Part shown: piece by piece, positions 11,974 through 22,606 of the stretch | How the letters are laid out: the number at the start of each line of letters is the position of its first letter | How positions within the stretch are numbered: the first letter of the stretch is position 1 | Source of the DNA: Amaranthus tricolor | Taxonomy: Eukaryota; Streptophyta; Magnoliopsida; Caryophyllales; Amaranthaceae | DNA length: 64,000 nt | NCBI RefSeq assembly: GCF_026212465.1 | Contig: NC_080051.1 | Coordinates: forward strand, 16,496,634-16,560,633 | Reading direction: 5' to 3' | Position numbers and translations under genes: made by a program | Notes under the pieces: model-generated | The model's input: only the letters and a program-made list of their open reading frames with translations | Database searches by the model: none | What the model was told of the DNA's origin: nothing

Positions 11974-13483
11974 CTAGGAAGCAGGGGCATCTTCATCAAT
12001 ATATTCTGTTTCCACCTCCACTGTATCCAATTTAGCACCAAGACGAGCCTCCATTTGAGTCATCTGGTCAGCTAATGAGGCTAGGGAAACACGAATCTCA
12101 TCTTGAAATTTGAAGAAGCGATCCTGCAAATCATCAAGCTTGAGGAGAATGGAGTATAAGGGGGCAGTAGGAACAATTGCCTGATCAAAGCTTTGTCTGT
12201 GAAATGATGGTGGTGGTGATCTTGGTGTTGGTGATGGTGGTGGTGATGGGATGGTGGAGTGGTTGGCTTTGGTGAGGGAAAACTACTGGGTTCAGCCCTA
12301 GAGTCATCATCAAGAGCAACTTCAGGTCCCATCCCCTTGTCTTCTTCCTCCTTATCAGAAGGAACAACCTCCTGTTCCTTAAGTCCAGCTCCTTCTTTCT
12401 CCTGTTCCTCCTTTCAACTTCTTTTTCCTGTTCCTCCTGTTCCTCCTTTTCCTTCCCTTCTTCCTTCTGTTTTTCCTTCTCCTTCTCCTCTTCCTCCTGT
12501 TCCTCATTATCAGAATCAATCTCAACCTGTTCCACAGCATTTTCAAGGATCCCTTCCTCATTTAATTGAAGACGCAAATTGCTCAAACATTTTGCACCTA
12601 TCATGTTACTAGGACCCATTGGAAAATTATAATCACCAAGTGGAACATCAAATTTTGAGAAAATCCAGGACAACAAACCACCATAGCCTACCATACATCT
12701 TTTGGCTATACAATCATTTAAATGCGAAATCATCAAGGAAGGAAAATTGATCTTTATATTGTTCACCATACAGTAAATCAAGGTCGCATCTCGAAGACTT
12801 ACCTCACTACGTTTTGAATTTCGTGGTAAAATAAACCTTCGAGCAATGTTGTATAGTAACTTGTGTAAGGGGGACAAAACATTGTGACTCACTTTACCTC
12901 TCTTTTGCCTAACGCCTAAACATCTCCAAACATCTTTCTCATCAATTCCAGAAAATGCAATTTTTGACCCAACATAATAAACATCAAAACCAGTGGCTGG
13001 CACTCCTAGCCACTCTCCTAACGTCAAACTATCAAATTCAATTTCAATTTATTTAATTGAACTAAAACAAACTCCATCATGAATAGAAAAATTAGAGATG
13101 AACTCACGCATAATTTCTGGGTAAATGGGATTGCAGCAGTAATCGCCCATGAGTGATTCCCAATGTTGAGTTTGTAGAATTTTGTGAAATTGAGGAAAGT
13201 TTGTAGTCTCATACCATTCTTTGTCAAGGCCAAAGCCAACTGACATTTCTTTAGATAGTTCCTCAGCGTTCAAGTAGTGGGTTACCTTGATTTTCTTGAC
13301 AGAACGTGTTAGAGGTGTCTTGGATCCTCTTGTTCTCTTACTGCCTGCATGTGTTTCCGGAGAGATGGGGGTTCCCTCCTGTTCTTTTGATGAAGACTCA
13401 GGCTTAGGAGTGTGAGAAGGTGGGTAGATGACTTGAAGTGGTACAGGTTGCTTCATTTTAGGATTCTGATTCTTGGTCTTCAT
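11974..13483 (-). pseudogene. Sirevirus post-pol ORF ('env-like'), broken
   Basis: Homologue of the ORF at 443-2078. I start at the ATG at 13483 (MKTKNQNPKM), which aligns with the start of the first copy, although the frame is open further upstream. Same architecture: basic Ser/Thr-rich N-terminus (RSVKKIKV), conserved block (SVGFGLDKEWYETTNFPQFH, FPSLMISHLND), Glu/Lys-rich low-complexity linker, Pro-rich stretch and coiled-coil C-terminus ending at the TAG at 11974-11976. Breaks: an in-frame TAA at 13049-13051 where the homologue has a Glu codon; frameshifts in the Glu-rich repeat near 12413 and in the Pro/His-coding repeat near 12250. No signal peptide or membrane helix is visible. Function unknown. 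Confidence 0.8.
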
Positions 13484-13985
13484 GGATGTTTTGAGAGAGA
13501 AAAGAAAGAGTAATGGAGAAAATGACGGTTTAGGGTTGAGTGAAAGGGAAAGGGTAATGATTATGAAGTGAAAGGTGTAACGTGAGGGAGTGGGTTTATT
13601 TATGTGAGAGGTGACGGTTACTTCTATAGGTTTTAAGTGTTCCATTTTCCTTATTTATGCATTTTGACACAGAGACACGAAATGGAGACAGATGAATTCT
13701 ATGATTCAACTCCTACTTCCAAAAAAAATTGCTGGAAAAAAGAAAAAAATTTTTATATTATTTTTTTTTTATTTTTATTATATATTTATAATAAGAAAAT
13801 GATAATATTATGCTACTACCGTTTGATCAAAATAATCATGCAATCATAAGAACATCCAAAGTATATACCTTTAAAAAATGCGTACCTGATCCTTTCAATA
13901 ATTGATCTTTCAATCAAGTTTATTGTGGTTGATTGATCATTTTCAATTTTTATTTTGTCTCTAAGAATCATATATGACACTTCCT

Positions 13986-16900
13986 TTAATGCAGCTTGAT
14001 CATGCCAAGTTCCAATCTCATTTTCTCATGATGTTCCCTTGGAAGCGGTTTGGTCATGATATCTGCTATTTGCTCGTTAGTGTTTACATGCTTAACAATA
14101 ATATTTTTATTTTCAACATTATCCTTAAGAAAATGATGCCTAATATGGATGTGCTTTACTCGTGAGTGATGCACTGGATCTTTGGATATGCATATGGCAC
14201 TGGTATTATCGCAATAAATAGGAACACATGCATACTTAATACCAAAGTCTCTTAGCTGCTGCTTTATCCATATCATTTGGGAACAGCAAGCTGCTGCTGC
14301 TACGTACTCAGCTTCAGCAGTTGATAATGCAACCGTGTTTTGTTTCTTGGAACTCCACGAAACTAAACATGAGCCAAGAAATTGTACCATACCTGACGTG
14401 CTTTTTCTATTAACAAGATCTCCTGCATAATCTGCATCACTAAAGCCTTTCAAATCAAAGACATCACTTTTAGGATAAAATAATGATAAATCATCTGTTC
14501 CCTTTAGATATCTCAAAATACGTTTCACTGCAGTTAGATGTGATTCTTTAGGGTTAGATTGAAATCTCGCACATAGACCAACACTAAATGCAATATCGGG
14601 TCTACTAGCAGTTAGATATAATAAAGATCCAATCATGCCTCTATACATAGTTTGGTCAATATTTGTTCCATTTGTATCTTCATCTAATCTTAGATTAGTA
14701 GCCATGGGTGTATGGTTGGTTTTAGCGTTATTCAAGCCATATTTCTTAAGAAGTTCTTTTATATATTTTTGTTGATGAATAAAGATACCATTAGCAGTTT
14801 GTTTAATTTGCAAACCAAGAAAGAAATTTAATTCTCCCATCATGCTCATTTCAAATTCAGTGCTCATAAGGTTAGCAAATTCTTTACATAGCAATTCATT
14901 TGTGGCACCAAAAATAATATCATCAACATATATTTGAACAACTAATATATTGGAACCTTTATTCTTAAAGAATAAGGTTTTATCAATTTTACCTCTAATA
15001 AAGTCATTTTGGATCAAAAACTTTGATAGTCTTTCATACCATTGCCTTGGAGCTTGTTTCAACCCATAAAGAGCTTTATCAAGCTTATAGACATGATCAA
15101 GACACGAGGTATTCTCAAAGCCAGGCGGTTGTTCAACAAAAACTTCTTCATCAAGAAAACCATTCAAGAAAGCACATTTCACATCCATTTGATATAATTT
15201 AAAGTTCATAAATGCAGCAAAAGAAATTAAAATTCTAATAGCTTCTAACCTTGCTACTGGAGCAAATGTCTCAGTATAATCAATACCTTCTTGTTGATTG
15301 TACCCTTTGACCACGAGCCTTGCTTTGTTTCTTACAATTATTCCATGCTCATCTAGTTTGTTCCGAAATACCCATTTCAAACCAATTACCTTCTTGTGTT
15401 TCGGTTTGGGTTCTAAATGCCATACTTTGTTCCTTTCAAATTCGTTCAATTCATCTTGCATGGCTACAACCCATTCCGAATCCCTTAGAGCTTCTTCGTG
15501 ATTTTTGGGTTCAAGTGATGATAGGAACGCAAAATGTGCACAAAAGTTTCTCATTTGAGATCTAGTTTGTGTTCCTTTATTTAAGTCACTTATAATCAAA
15601 TCAAGAGGATGGTATTTTTGATATCTCCAAGATTTTGGCATAAAATCTCTTGTGGGAACAGTAGCATGTTCTGGTTCATCAGCTTGATTAACATTCTGTT
15701 CAGCTACTGGATTGTTCTGCTCATCTGTGGGAACAGCTGGATTGGGAACAGTTTGCTGTTCCTGATGTTCTGGCAGTTCCTGAACTTGATCAGTACTTTC
15801 TGCTTCTGCTGGAACCGGCTGTTCACCAGCTGTTTCTTGATCATGCACTTTCAATTCTTCATCATCTTCCTCTAGATTTGCAAGACCTATCTTAAAATTA
15901 TTTGTATCCTGTTCACTTAACAAAAAGTTAGTTTCATCGAAAATTATGTGAACGGATTCTTCCACACCCATTGTTCTTTTGTTATAGACTCTATATGCCT
16001 TACTTTGAGATGAGTAGCCAAGAAATACTGCTTCATCACTTCTTTTATCAAATTTACCTATATTCCGTTTTCCATTAACATGTACAAAACATTTGCATCC
16101 AAACACACGAAAATAGGCAATATTTGGTTTAACACCTTTAAACAGTTCATAGGGTGTCTTAGAAGTGATTGGTCTTATCAATACTCTATTTAAAATATAA
16201 CATGCAGTATTAACAGCTTCGGCCCAAAAATTTCTAGGTAAACCACTAGCAATTAACATAGTTCTAGCCATTTCTTCTAAAGTTCTATTTTTCCTTTCTA
16301 CAACACCATTTTGTTGTGGTGTTCTAGGGGCGGAAAAATTGTGACTTATTCCATGTTCATTGCAATAACTCATAAAACTTGAATTTTCAAATTCTTTACC
16401 ATGATCTGACCTTATGTGAACAATTTGATTATTGGTAGATTTTTGTATTTTGTTAGCGAAAGAAACAAACTCATTAAAGGCTTCATCTTTACTAACTAGA
16501 AATAAAGTCCATGTAAATCTACTATAATCATCAACAATAACAAACACATATCTCTTGCCACTACGGCTTTGTATTCTCATAGGTCCACACAAATCCATAT
16601 GTAATAATTCAAGCGTTTTTGAGGTGGGCACAACATTCTTTGGTTTAAAAGATGACCTTACTTGTTTTCCTTTGGCACAAGGATCACATATTTCATCCTT
16701 AAGGAATTTTATAGATGGTAGTCCTCTAACTAGGTCTTTAGATCTTAATGTATTAATCAATGAATAACTAGCATGACCTAGACGCTTATGCCAAAGAAGT
16801 GGGTCGTCTTCTATAACACTTAGACACGTTAGACTGTTTCTGGGAACAGTGTCCAGGTCCACCACATAAGTGTTCCCTTTTCTGATTCCCTCAAGAATGA

Positions 16901-17084
16901 TGTCTCCTGTGTCGTTCCTAGAAATAATGCACTTTTCAGAAGTAAAGTTTACAGAGTTACCCTTATCACAAAATTGAGAAATGCTGAGTAAGTTGTGTTT
17001 CAAATTCTCGACTAAAAATACATTATCAATGGCGTGGGAACATGACCTTCCAACCTTTCCTTTGGCGATTATCTCACCCTTCAT
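13986..17084 (-). CDS. Sirevirus pol: integrase, RT, RNase H (protease missing)
   Basis: Long open frame for most of Copia pol, about 1,032 residues from the first in-frame Met. Order: VTFGDN-type spacer; integrase HHCC zinc finger near residue 98 (LLWHKRLGH, then CDPCAKGK); DDE core with [16 protein letters not shown] and NGVVERKN; a Glu/Gln/Pro-rich linker; RT starting near [12 protein letters not shown] with the catalytic YVDDIIFG; RNase H with DADYAGD and [10 protein letters not shown], ending after [12 protein letters not shown]. The sequence is of the SIRE type. The frame is intact here, but the upstream protease block (DSG active site) is absent and the joint to gag is out of frame near 17145, so this Met is only the first one available. 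In an intact element the region is translated as part of a gag-pol polyprotein. Confidence 0.9.
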   Translation of the reverse strand: MKGEIIAKGKVGRSCSHAIDNVFLVENLKHNLLSISQFCDKGNSVNFTSEKCIISRNDTGDIILEGIRKGNTYVVDLDTVPRNSLTCLSVIEDDPLLWHKRLGHASYSLINTLRSKDLVRGLPSIKFLKDEICDPCAKGKQVRSSFKPKNVVPTSKTLELLHMDLCGPMRIQSRSGKRYVFVIVDDYSRFTWTLFLVSKDEAFNEFVSFANKIQKSTNNQIVHIRSDHGKEFENSSFMSYCNEHGISHNFSAPRTPQQNGVVERKNRTLEEMARTMLIASGLPRNFWAEAVNTACYILNRVLIRPITSKTPYELFKGVKPNIAYFRVFGCKCFVHVNGKRNIGKFDKRSDEAVFLGYSSQSKAYRVYNKRTMGVEESVHIIFDETNFLLSEQDTNNFKIGLANLEEDDEELKVHDQETAGEQPVPAEAESTDQVQELPEHQEQQTVPNPAVPTDEQNNPVAEQNVNQADEPEHATVPTRDFMPKSWRYQKYHPLDLIISDLNKGTQTRSQMRNFCAHFAFLSSLEPKNHEEALRDSEWVVAMQDELNEFERNKVWHLEPKPKHKKVIGLKWVFRNKLDEHGIIVRNKARLVVKGYNQQEGIDYTETFAPVARLEAIRILISFAAFMNFKLYQMDVKCAFLNGFLDEEVFVEQPPGFENTSCLDHVYKLDKALYGLKQAPRQWYERLSKFLIQNDFIRGKIDKTLFFKNKGSNILVVQIYVDDIIFGATNELLCKEFANLMSTEFEMSMMGELNFFLGLQIKQTANGIFIHQQKYIKELLKKYGLNNAKTNHTPMATNLRLDEDTNGTNIDQTMYRGMIGSLLYLTASRPDIAFSVGLCARFQSNPKESHLTAVKRILRYLKGTDDLSLFYPKSDVFDLKGFSDADYAGDLVNRKSTSGMVQFLGSCLVSWSSKKQNTVALSTAEAEYVAAAACCSQMIWIKQQLRDFGIKYACVPIYCDNTSAICISKDPVHHSRVKHIHIRHHFLKDNVENKNIIVKHVNTNEQIADIMTKPLPREHHEKMRLELGMIKLH

Positions 17085-17101
17085 ATTGTCACCGAAGGTT
17101 A

Positions 17102-18539
17102 CTATTCCCCCATCATAGGCTTCAAGTGAGAGAAATTTAGATTTGTTCCCCCATCGACTAATAATCTGTATTGCGATAGCTCAATGTTAAGAATAACATT
17201 TTCCTTCTTAAGTCTCTCCATATTTTCCTTTAGGATTATATTTTGGTCCAACAAACCGAAAAATCTGTTTTGGACATCATGTCTAAAGGTGTTTATGTAT
17301 GAGACATGGTCTTTGCTTACCTTAAGTTCCTTTTCTAACTTGAGACACTTATCATTGCAATTTTCAAGTTTAACTTGTGCCTCTTTTAACAACTCTTTTA
17401 ATTCATTTTTACTTGGATTGAATGAATGGTCAGAAAATGAATTAAAAATATTTACCTGCTTCTCCTTGCCTTTATGTGTAGCCATGAGACATAGGTTAGC
17501 TGTCTCCTCTTCTTCGGGAACAATAGTTTCATTCTCACTTTCAGTTTCTCCCCATGCAGCAATCATGGCCTTACGAAAGTCAGTCTTGTTAAAATTTTCT
17601 TTGTTCAACGGTCTTCTTGAATCTCTTGTCTTTCCCTTGCCCTTTTCATTCTTCCATGTTGGGCAATCCTTGATGAAGTGTTCGGTACTTCCACATTTGT
17701 GGCATTCAAGATTTTTTGTTCTTCTTTCTTTGTTGTTTCTTTGATTTGCATACCTGCTGTTCCTGAAGAACTTCTTGAATTTTCGTACCAATAAAGCGGC
17801 CTCTTCCTCATCACATTCTGATTCGTCCTGTTCCCCCCGCTGCCAGAGCTAGTCCCTTGTTCCTGGAACTGTCTGCTGTTCCCAAATGCAATTCATGCGT
17901 CATTAGGGAACCAGCTAGCTCCTCTAGATTGAACTTAGTAAAATCTTTGGACTCTTGTATAGCAGTAACCTTGGCCCTCCAGCGCTCATCTTGAGGAAGG
18001 CTCCTAAGAATCTTCCTTACTTGTTCATCAGTGGGAATTATTCTTCCAAGAGAGACAAGCTCATTTGTTATGTTGGTGAACCTAGTGAACATCTCTTGGA
18101 TACTTTCTCTTGGCTCCATAACAAATCTCTCGTATTTAGACATTAACAAATCAATTTTGGACCGTTTTACTTCACTTGTTCCCTCATGGGTAACAGCAAG
18201 GAGGTCCCAAATTTGCTTAGCGGATTTGCACCCCATAATTCTATTATGCTCGTTTGGTCCAAGACCACAATGAAGTAATTTTATAGCAAGAGCATTTAAT
18301 TCCATTTTATGAAAATCTTCTTTTTCATATTCGGTTATAGGTTTGGGAACAATTTCATTGTTGGAGTTAGTAGTGGTTACCTCAAAATCTCCGATTTCTA
18401 TGACTCTCCAAACTTGATAATTTTCCGCTTTGATGAAGATCTCCATCCTATTCTTCCAGTATGTATAGAATTTTCCATCGAACATTGGCGGTCTTTGAGT
18501 TGAATACCCTTCTTCCATTCGCTCGTTCATAATTGACAT
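17102..18539 (-). pseudogene. Sirevirus gag with frameshift; protease deleted
   Basis: Capsid-nucleocapsid gene. Starts MSIMNERMEEGY at 18539, 55 bases after the PBS. The N-terminal half (242 codons) is a Copia-type gag (PPMFDGKFYTYWKNRMEIF, then FTRFTNITNELVSLGR). A one-base surplus in the C6 run at 17833-17838 (G6 on the coding strand) shifts the frame. The second half, 17791-17102, continues with the CCHC zinc knuckle CHKCGSTEHFIKDC and a coiled-coil segment ([16 protein letters not shown]). The frame then jumps to the [14 protein letters not shown] segment of pol without the WYLDSGCS-type protease block. A 10-base direct repeat GATGGGGGAA on the coding strand flanks the joint. Confidence 0.85.
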
Positions 18540-18593
18540 TTTTCGGGAACACCAGAATCTGCCCTCAGGGTTTCCTGATCTTCTGGGAACAGG

Positions 18594-18605
18594 GCTCTGA
18601 TACCA
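18594..18605 (-). promoter_or_regulatory. primer-binding site, initiator tRNA-Met type
   Basis: Minus strand TGGTATCAGAGC, two bases after the 5' LTR end (CAACA-AT-TGGTATCAGAGC). Complementary to the 3' end of plant initiator tRNA-Met, which primes minus-strand DNA synthesis. Confidence 0.95.
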
Positions 18606-18607
18606 AT

Positions 18608-20083
18608 TGTTGATTCAATTAGGAACGGGAACAGCAACAAGAGGGGGGGTGAATTGTTGTTGTTGCAAGTTTAAGCGATTGTGCCCTGTTTTTGCGGAAT
18701 TATTCAAAATAAATAAAGCTTAAACTAAGAGCAAAATAATAAGAGAGACACACGACTTTACGTGGAAACCTTTTGGGCCTAAACAAAAGGAAAAACCACG
18801 ACCACTTGGGATTTCTAACGACTTCACTATGTTTAAGGCAATTAGTTACAATTACAATAAACACCTTACTTCACTCGAAGCGAAACAACTAGGCCAACTC
18901 TTCACTCTCTAATTGCTTTACTCAAAGCAACAAACTTAGCTTTACAATAAGCTAATCCTCTCTAGCTTCACTAAAAGCTATCTAACTTCCCCCTTAGACT
19001 CACCCGAGTCTAATTACATAAACTCTCAAAATCCCTTACAAAAAGGATAGAAATTTTCTAAAATAAATCAAAGAGTTGCACAAGTAAATATTATGAATTA
19101 ATTGGCAATTTAAAAGCACAAAATATTACTTGTAGAATTTCAAAATCAAACGCACAAAAATTATTTTTCTCTTAAAGCATGCGTTTATTCTCTATTAAAA
19201 AACCGAGCTAGTTAGCTTATTTATAATAAAATAAATTTCTAAAAATAGAAAAATATTCCAACCCATTATCCTTAGTCATGGATCAATGAATGATGCTGAA
19301 TGAATCACAAAACGGTTAATACTTCAGCCTTTGAATAAATCAAACAAACGGTTAAGGCAATCAGTAACCGCTATTTCTTGATAACCGCTGTTCCCTAATA
19401 ACCGCTGTTCCCTAAAGTAGCAGTTTCTTCAGTAGTAATTCCTGTTCCCCAAATTAATGGCTGGAACTTCATGCTATTTTTAGAAAACGGTTTAGTAAAA
19501 TGGTTATCTTTTGACTAATTCTAAAAACGGTTATCTTTTGACTAAATCTTAGAAAATGGTTATTTTTACTATTTTTAGGAAAAGATTAATTTTATTATTT
19601 TTTAGAAAATCCAAAAATAATTAAGACCTAACTGTTGTTCCTACTTTTTAGTAGATCCAAGTTTATCTCCTAAAAATAAGGAATTAATCTTGAAACCACC
19701 ACGTAAGGAATTTTAGAAATTCTTTTTGCCAATTAACTTTAATAAACTAATGCAACCAATTAATTTAAATACATTAACTAAAAATTAAAAGATAGAATTT
19801 ATTAGCTAACGTAAATTGACTTCAGTTTGGGAACACTGCGCTGTCTCCAAATTCCAACTTGCTAGAACATCAAACCTGGGAATAGTAGACTTCCTGTCTC
19901 CATTTTACATCCCACGTGATATACTCTTCTAACATCTCTTGAAACCTTTTGACATGTATATTCCCATGAACTAAGCCATAGGTACTATCAACGATCACAA
20001 TTAATCGGATATCGACCTGCACAAAATCTCTAAACACATATTTGCTAAAGTGTAGTCATCATCAAAACTCAAGAGGTCCAACA
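18608..20083 (-). repeat. Sirevirus 5' LTR (right copy)
   Basis: TGTTGATTC...GGTCCAACA in plus-strand reading, 1,476 bp, followed by the TSD AGATG at 20084-20088. Nearly identical to 9689-11163. It carries two copies of the ATAACCGCTGTTCCCT unit (about 19380-19415) and a 22-bp insertion near 19553. In the minus orientation it drives transcription. Confidence 0.95.
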
Positions 20084-20088
20084 AGATG

Positions 20089-20354
20089 TTCCTCTTGAAG
20101 TTGCATCTATAAAAAGTTTTGCTTTAGTTATCAAATGTAGTGAGTCAAAGTTATGGATTTTGAGATATGGGCATTGGAATGGTAAGGGGTGGAAGTTGTT
20201 AGTTCGAAAAGGCATGGTAGTACGGTTGCCTAAAATAGAAATCTGAAACTTTGGTGTGTTTTAGGAAATACAAGGCCTTGGCGGAAAATCACAGTGGGGT
20301 TCATATAAAGGCACTTCGTTTCAGTAGAGGTGGAGAATTCATTTCAAATGAATT
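20089..20354 (+). pseudogene. Copia integrase fragment
   Basis: Continues the relic from 9688. Readable parts: LLEVASIKSFAL, SKLWILRYGHWN (integrase zinc-finger H-H), GMVVRLPKI, then YKALAENHSG and RFSRGGEFISNEF (core, near the second catalytic Asp, which here reads FSRGGEF instead of SDRGGEF). A gap after RLPKI removes much of the core. It stops at the GAATT target site of the next nested element. Confidence 0.75.
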
Positions 20355-20714
20355 TGTCGTGGACTGACTTAGCCATAAGACTGATTTTACTAATGAAAAA
20401 AGAGAAATGTATATGAATGTAATGAATTGTATGAAAATGTACATGTATATAGAAAGATTGACTATAAATAAAGAACGATTACTAAAGATAGTATACAAGC
20501 ATTTGAGAGGCTTGTTCTCTCCCAATGAGTATAAAACTCCACTTAAAACTATTACTTGAATGAATCCTAATTCCCCCCCCCCCCCCCCCCCCCACCCCCC
20601 CCCCCCCCTCTGTTTATACTAATTATGTCTACATTTTATTCCCCCAACTTAACAAACTCCCAAGTGTTATTTATTACTAATTTCAACATTACCCTGTCTC
20701 AGCCCTTTATAACA
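20355..20714 (-). repeat. 3' LTR of the small LTR element
   Basis: TGTCGTGG...CTTTATAACA in plus-strand reading, 360 bp. Contains an odd 36-base C tract with one A at 20573-20608, which the partner LTR lacks. Confidence 0.88.
20573..20608. repeat. poly-C homopolymer tract
   Basis: 21 C, one A, 14 C. The partner LTR has only CCCCTCTTTTCCCC at the same place. Either a real slippage expansion or an assembly artefact. Confidence 0.95.
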
Positions 20715-21315
20715 TATCGGCCCCTCAAGGTGGGAAAAATGTAATTCGAGCACGGACAATTGTTCAATTGGCATTGAACAAAATTGGAAAACAAGATATG
20801 AGGAGGCCAAAAGAAACTGTTGAAGGTAAGTATGAGTAGACCAATTTTGAAATTGGTTATTATAAAGGAATGGGTCCAGGAGAAAATTAGACTCAAAATG
20901 ATGTTGATGACATCAGCAATGATGCCATGGATTAGGCTAATTACTCCCTTACCCCTAACCCTAATTCCCAATTCCTTTAAGTAGCCTATATAAAAATCAA
21001 ACCTCATTTTCCCCAAATGTGAAATTAGCTCTCTCCTTGCCCTAAGTTGTTCGACCAATACTACCCCTCTGCTGCTATCACCGCTGCTTGCTGTAGCACC
21101 GCCACCGCCATTTTCGACCATGTCTGCTCCGCCGCCGCCAACATATCCAACGCTGCCACTGCCGACTCCTCCTGTACCGCTGTCGCCATGTTCGACAACC
21201 GTAGAATGGCCAACCCCAAATTTGTGCTTTCCATGAGACTTTCTCTCTCCCTCCCCATACATCTCTGCCATTTTTTTATCCTTGCGATTTCGCAGCTTTC
21301 TAGCCACCGCCGCAC

Positions 21316-21975
21316 CTATGTTGGCGACTTCGCCCTACTAACCCAACAGCATGTTGTTTGGACCACCGAAAGTTCCTCAGGTATTGTGTCCTTCCACTGT
21401 TGCTGCCGGCGTTTCCTCTTTCCCGCTCTTTTTCTATGCTGTCTCTTTTGTTCAAAGCCTAAGTGTACAGTTGCATGGGATTTTCTGGCAAACTTTTGAA
21501 CGTCATTCTTGAGATCTGCAACCTCCAAGTCAGTCGCAGCATCACGCTCTTCCTCGTCTTTGTTTTTCTCTTTCGAAAACCCTAAATCTGCATCTGTAAT
21601 TGATTTTCTGATCTCGTTATTGTGTTTGGTAAGATTTTCTTTCGTTTTCATGAATTTCTCCCAAATAGCATCTGATTTTTGTTTTTTCTCCAAATGCTTG
21701 TTTCTAGACTATTTAAGATCTGCTTTGAATTACTTGGAAAGTTCTTGCATATTGAGAGACTGCTTGTTAATGATGTTGATGATCTGTGCAACTAACTCTT
21801 CCATACGATTCAAAGACTTAAGTATGGCAGATTTTTGAAATTTTTGCATTCTACCAATACTCCGACCTTGAATGCTGCAATTCTTGGACTCAAGAACACT
21901 ATCAGAATGCAGATTTTGGATGTCTCGACCTCCAACGTATCTTTGATCACTAATAATTGAACGCTCTGATACCAA
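21316..21975 (-). pseudogene. coiled-coil ORF in small LTR element, two stops
   Basis: One reading frame runs from the PBS to the TAG at 21316, broken only by two in-frame stops close together (TAA at 21730-21732 and TAG about 21 bases further on). The first usable ATG is about 21852 (MQKFQKSAILKS). The product is helical: LNRMEELVAQIINIINKQS, then a Lys/Glu-rich coiled coil (EKFMKTKENLTKHNNEIRKS) and a strongly basic patch (KRAGKRKRRQQQ). No gag, nucleocapsid or enzyme motif is seen. It sits where gag should be and may be a decayed gag-like protein or a captured host fragment; I cannot decide. A second frame downstream (21307-20990) reads glycine-rich and has no known motif. Confidence 0.5.
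21963..21974 (-). promoter_or_regulatory. primer-binding site, initiator tRNA-Met type
   Basis: Minus strand TGGTATCAGAGC, two bases after the end of the 5' LTR. Fixes the orientation of the element. Confidence 0.9.
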
Positions 21976-21976
21976 T

Positions 21977-22318
21977 TATCATGGATTGACTTAGCCATAA
22001 GACTGATTTTGCTAATGGCAAAAGAGAAATGTATATGAATGTAATGAATTGTATGAATATGTAAATGTAAATGGAAAGATTGAATGTAAACAAAGAACGA
22101 TTACAAAAGATAGTATACAAGCTAGCATTCGAGAGGCTTGTTCTCTCCCAATTAGTATAAAACTTCACTTAAAACTATCATTTGAATGAATTCTAATTCC
22201 CCTCTTTTCCCCTCTATTTATACTAGTTATGTCTACATTTTATTCTCCCAACTTAACAAACTCCTAAGTATTATTTATTACTAATTCCAATATTACCCTT
22301 TCTCAGCCTTTCATGATA
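21977..22318 (-). repeat. 5' LTR of the small LTR element
   Basis: TATCATGG...CATGATA in plus-strand reading, 342 bp. Both terminal dinucleotides have mutated (partner copy: TGTCGTGG...TATAACA). Followed by GAATT. Confidence 0.88.
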
Positions 22319-22346
22319 GAATTCAATGCATTTTGTGAAAATAATA

Positions 22347-22604
22347 CTCCCTCCTATTCATCTTAAGTGTGCCATTTACTTTATGCACTCTATTCCATTC
22401 ACTTATTCGATCATTAATATATCAAGTTATGTATAATTAAAATTATAAAAAAATTTTATCAACAATCTTTACATCAAAATGAATCAAACAAGATCCCACA
22501 TGACTATGTTATAACTTATAAATTAATAATAAAATGCAATTTAAGTGTGATAGATGAATAGTGTCCCAAAAGTAAATGGAACACCTAAGGTGAATAGGAG
22601 GGAG
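22347..22604. mobile_element. Stowaway-type MITE (Tc1/mariner)
   Basis: 258 bp with terminal inverted repeats CTCCCTCCTATTCA... and ...TGAATAGGAGGGAG, flanked by the TA target duplication (22345-22346 and 22605-22606). CTCCCTCC ends are typical of Stowaway. It sits inside the Copia integrase relic, between sequence reading FCENN and IHGELSAPGTP, and has no coding capacity. Confidence 0.92.
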
Positions 22605-22606
22605 TA

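Larger units (their letters stand above)
9689..20083 (-). mobile_element. complete Sirevirus (Ty1/copia, SIRE-like), non-functional
   Basis: A 10.4-kb minus-strand element. LTRs 9689-11163 and 18608-20083 both start TGTTG and end CAACA in plus-strand reading. The TSD AGATG is at 9684-9688 and 20084-20088. Order on the minus strand: 5' LTR, PBS for initiator tRNA-Met, gag, integrase, RT, RNase H, post-pol ORF, PPT, 3' LTR. By eye the LTRs differ at about six substitutions and three indels in 1.47 kb, so the insertion is recent. It is nevertheless defective: a gag frameshift (17833-17838), loss of the protease active-site block (about 17145), and a nonsense codon plus frameshifts in the last ORF. 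The GGAACAG word and its complement recur throughout. Confidence 0.95.
20355..22318 (-). mobile_element. small non-autonomous LTR retrotransposon
   Basis: A 1,964-bp minus-strand element. LTRs 20355-20714 and 21977-22318, TSD GAATT (20350-20354 and 22319-22323), PBS at 21963-21974, and a purine-rich PPT candidate next to 20715 (minus strand TTGAGGGGCCGATA). LTR identity is only about 90% by eye, so it is older than the Sirevirus. The 1.26-kb internal region has no gag zinc knuckle, protease, RT or integrase. It encodes a lysine-rich coiled-coil reading right after the PBS and a glycine-rich reading further on. The element must have moved with enzymes from another Copia. Confidence 0.88.

Noticed and set aside
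12259..12612. 117-codon plus-strand open frame
   Set aside because: Antisense of the Glu/Pro-rich repeat part of the Sirevirus post-pol ORF; no motif.
15298..15875. plus-strand open frames
   Set aside because: Antisense shadows of Sirevirus pol.
17184..17744. 186-codon plus-strand open frame, rich in Phe/Ser/Leu
   Set aside because: Antisense shadow of gag; no homology recognised.
21047..21499. 150-codon Ala/Cys-rich plus-strand frame
   Set aside because: Lies in the internal region of the small minus-strand LTR element, driven by GCC/GCT repeat content; no motif. A captured gene is not excluded.
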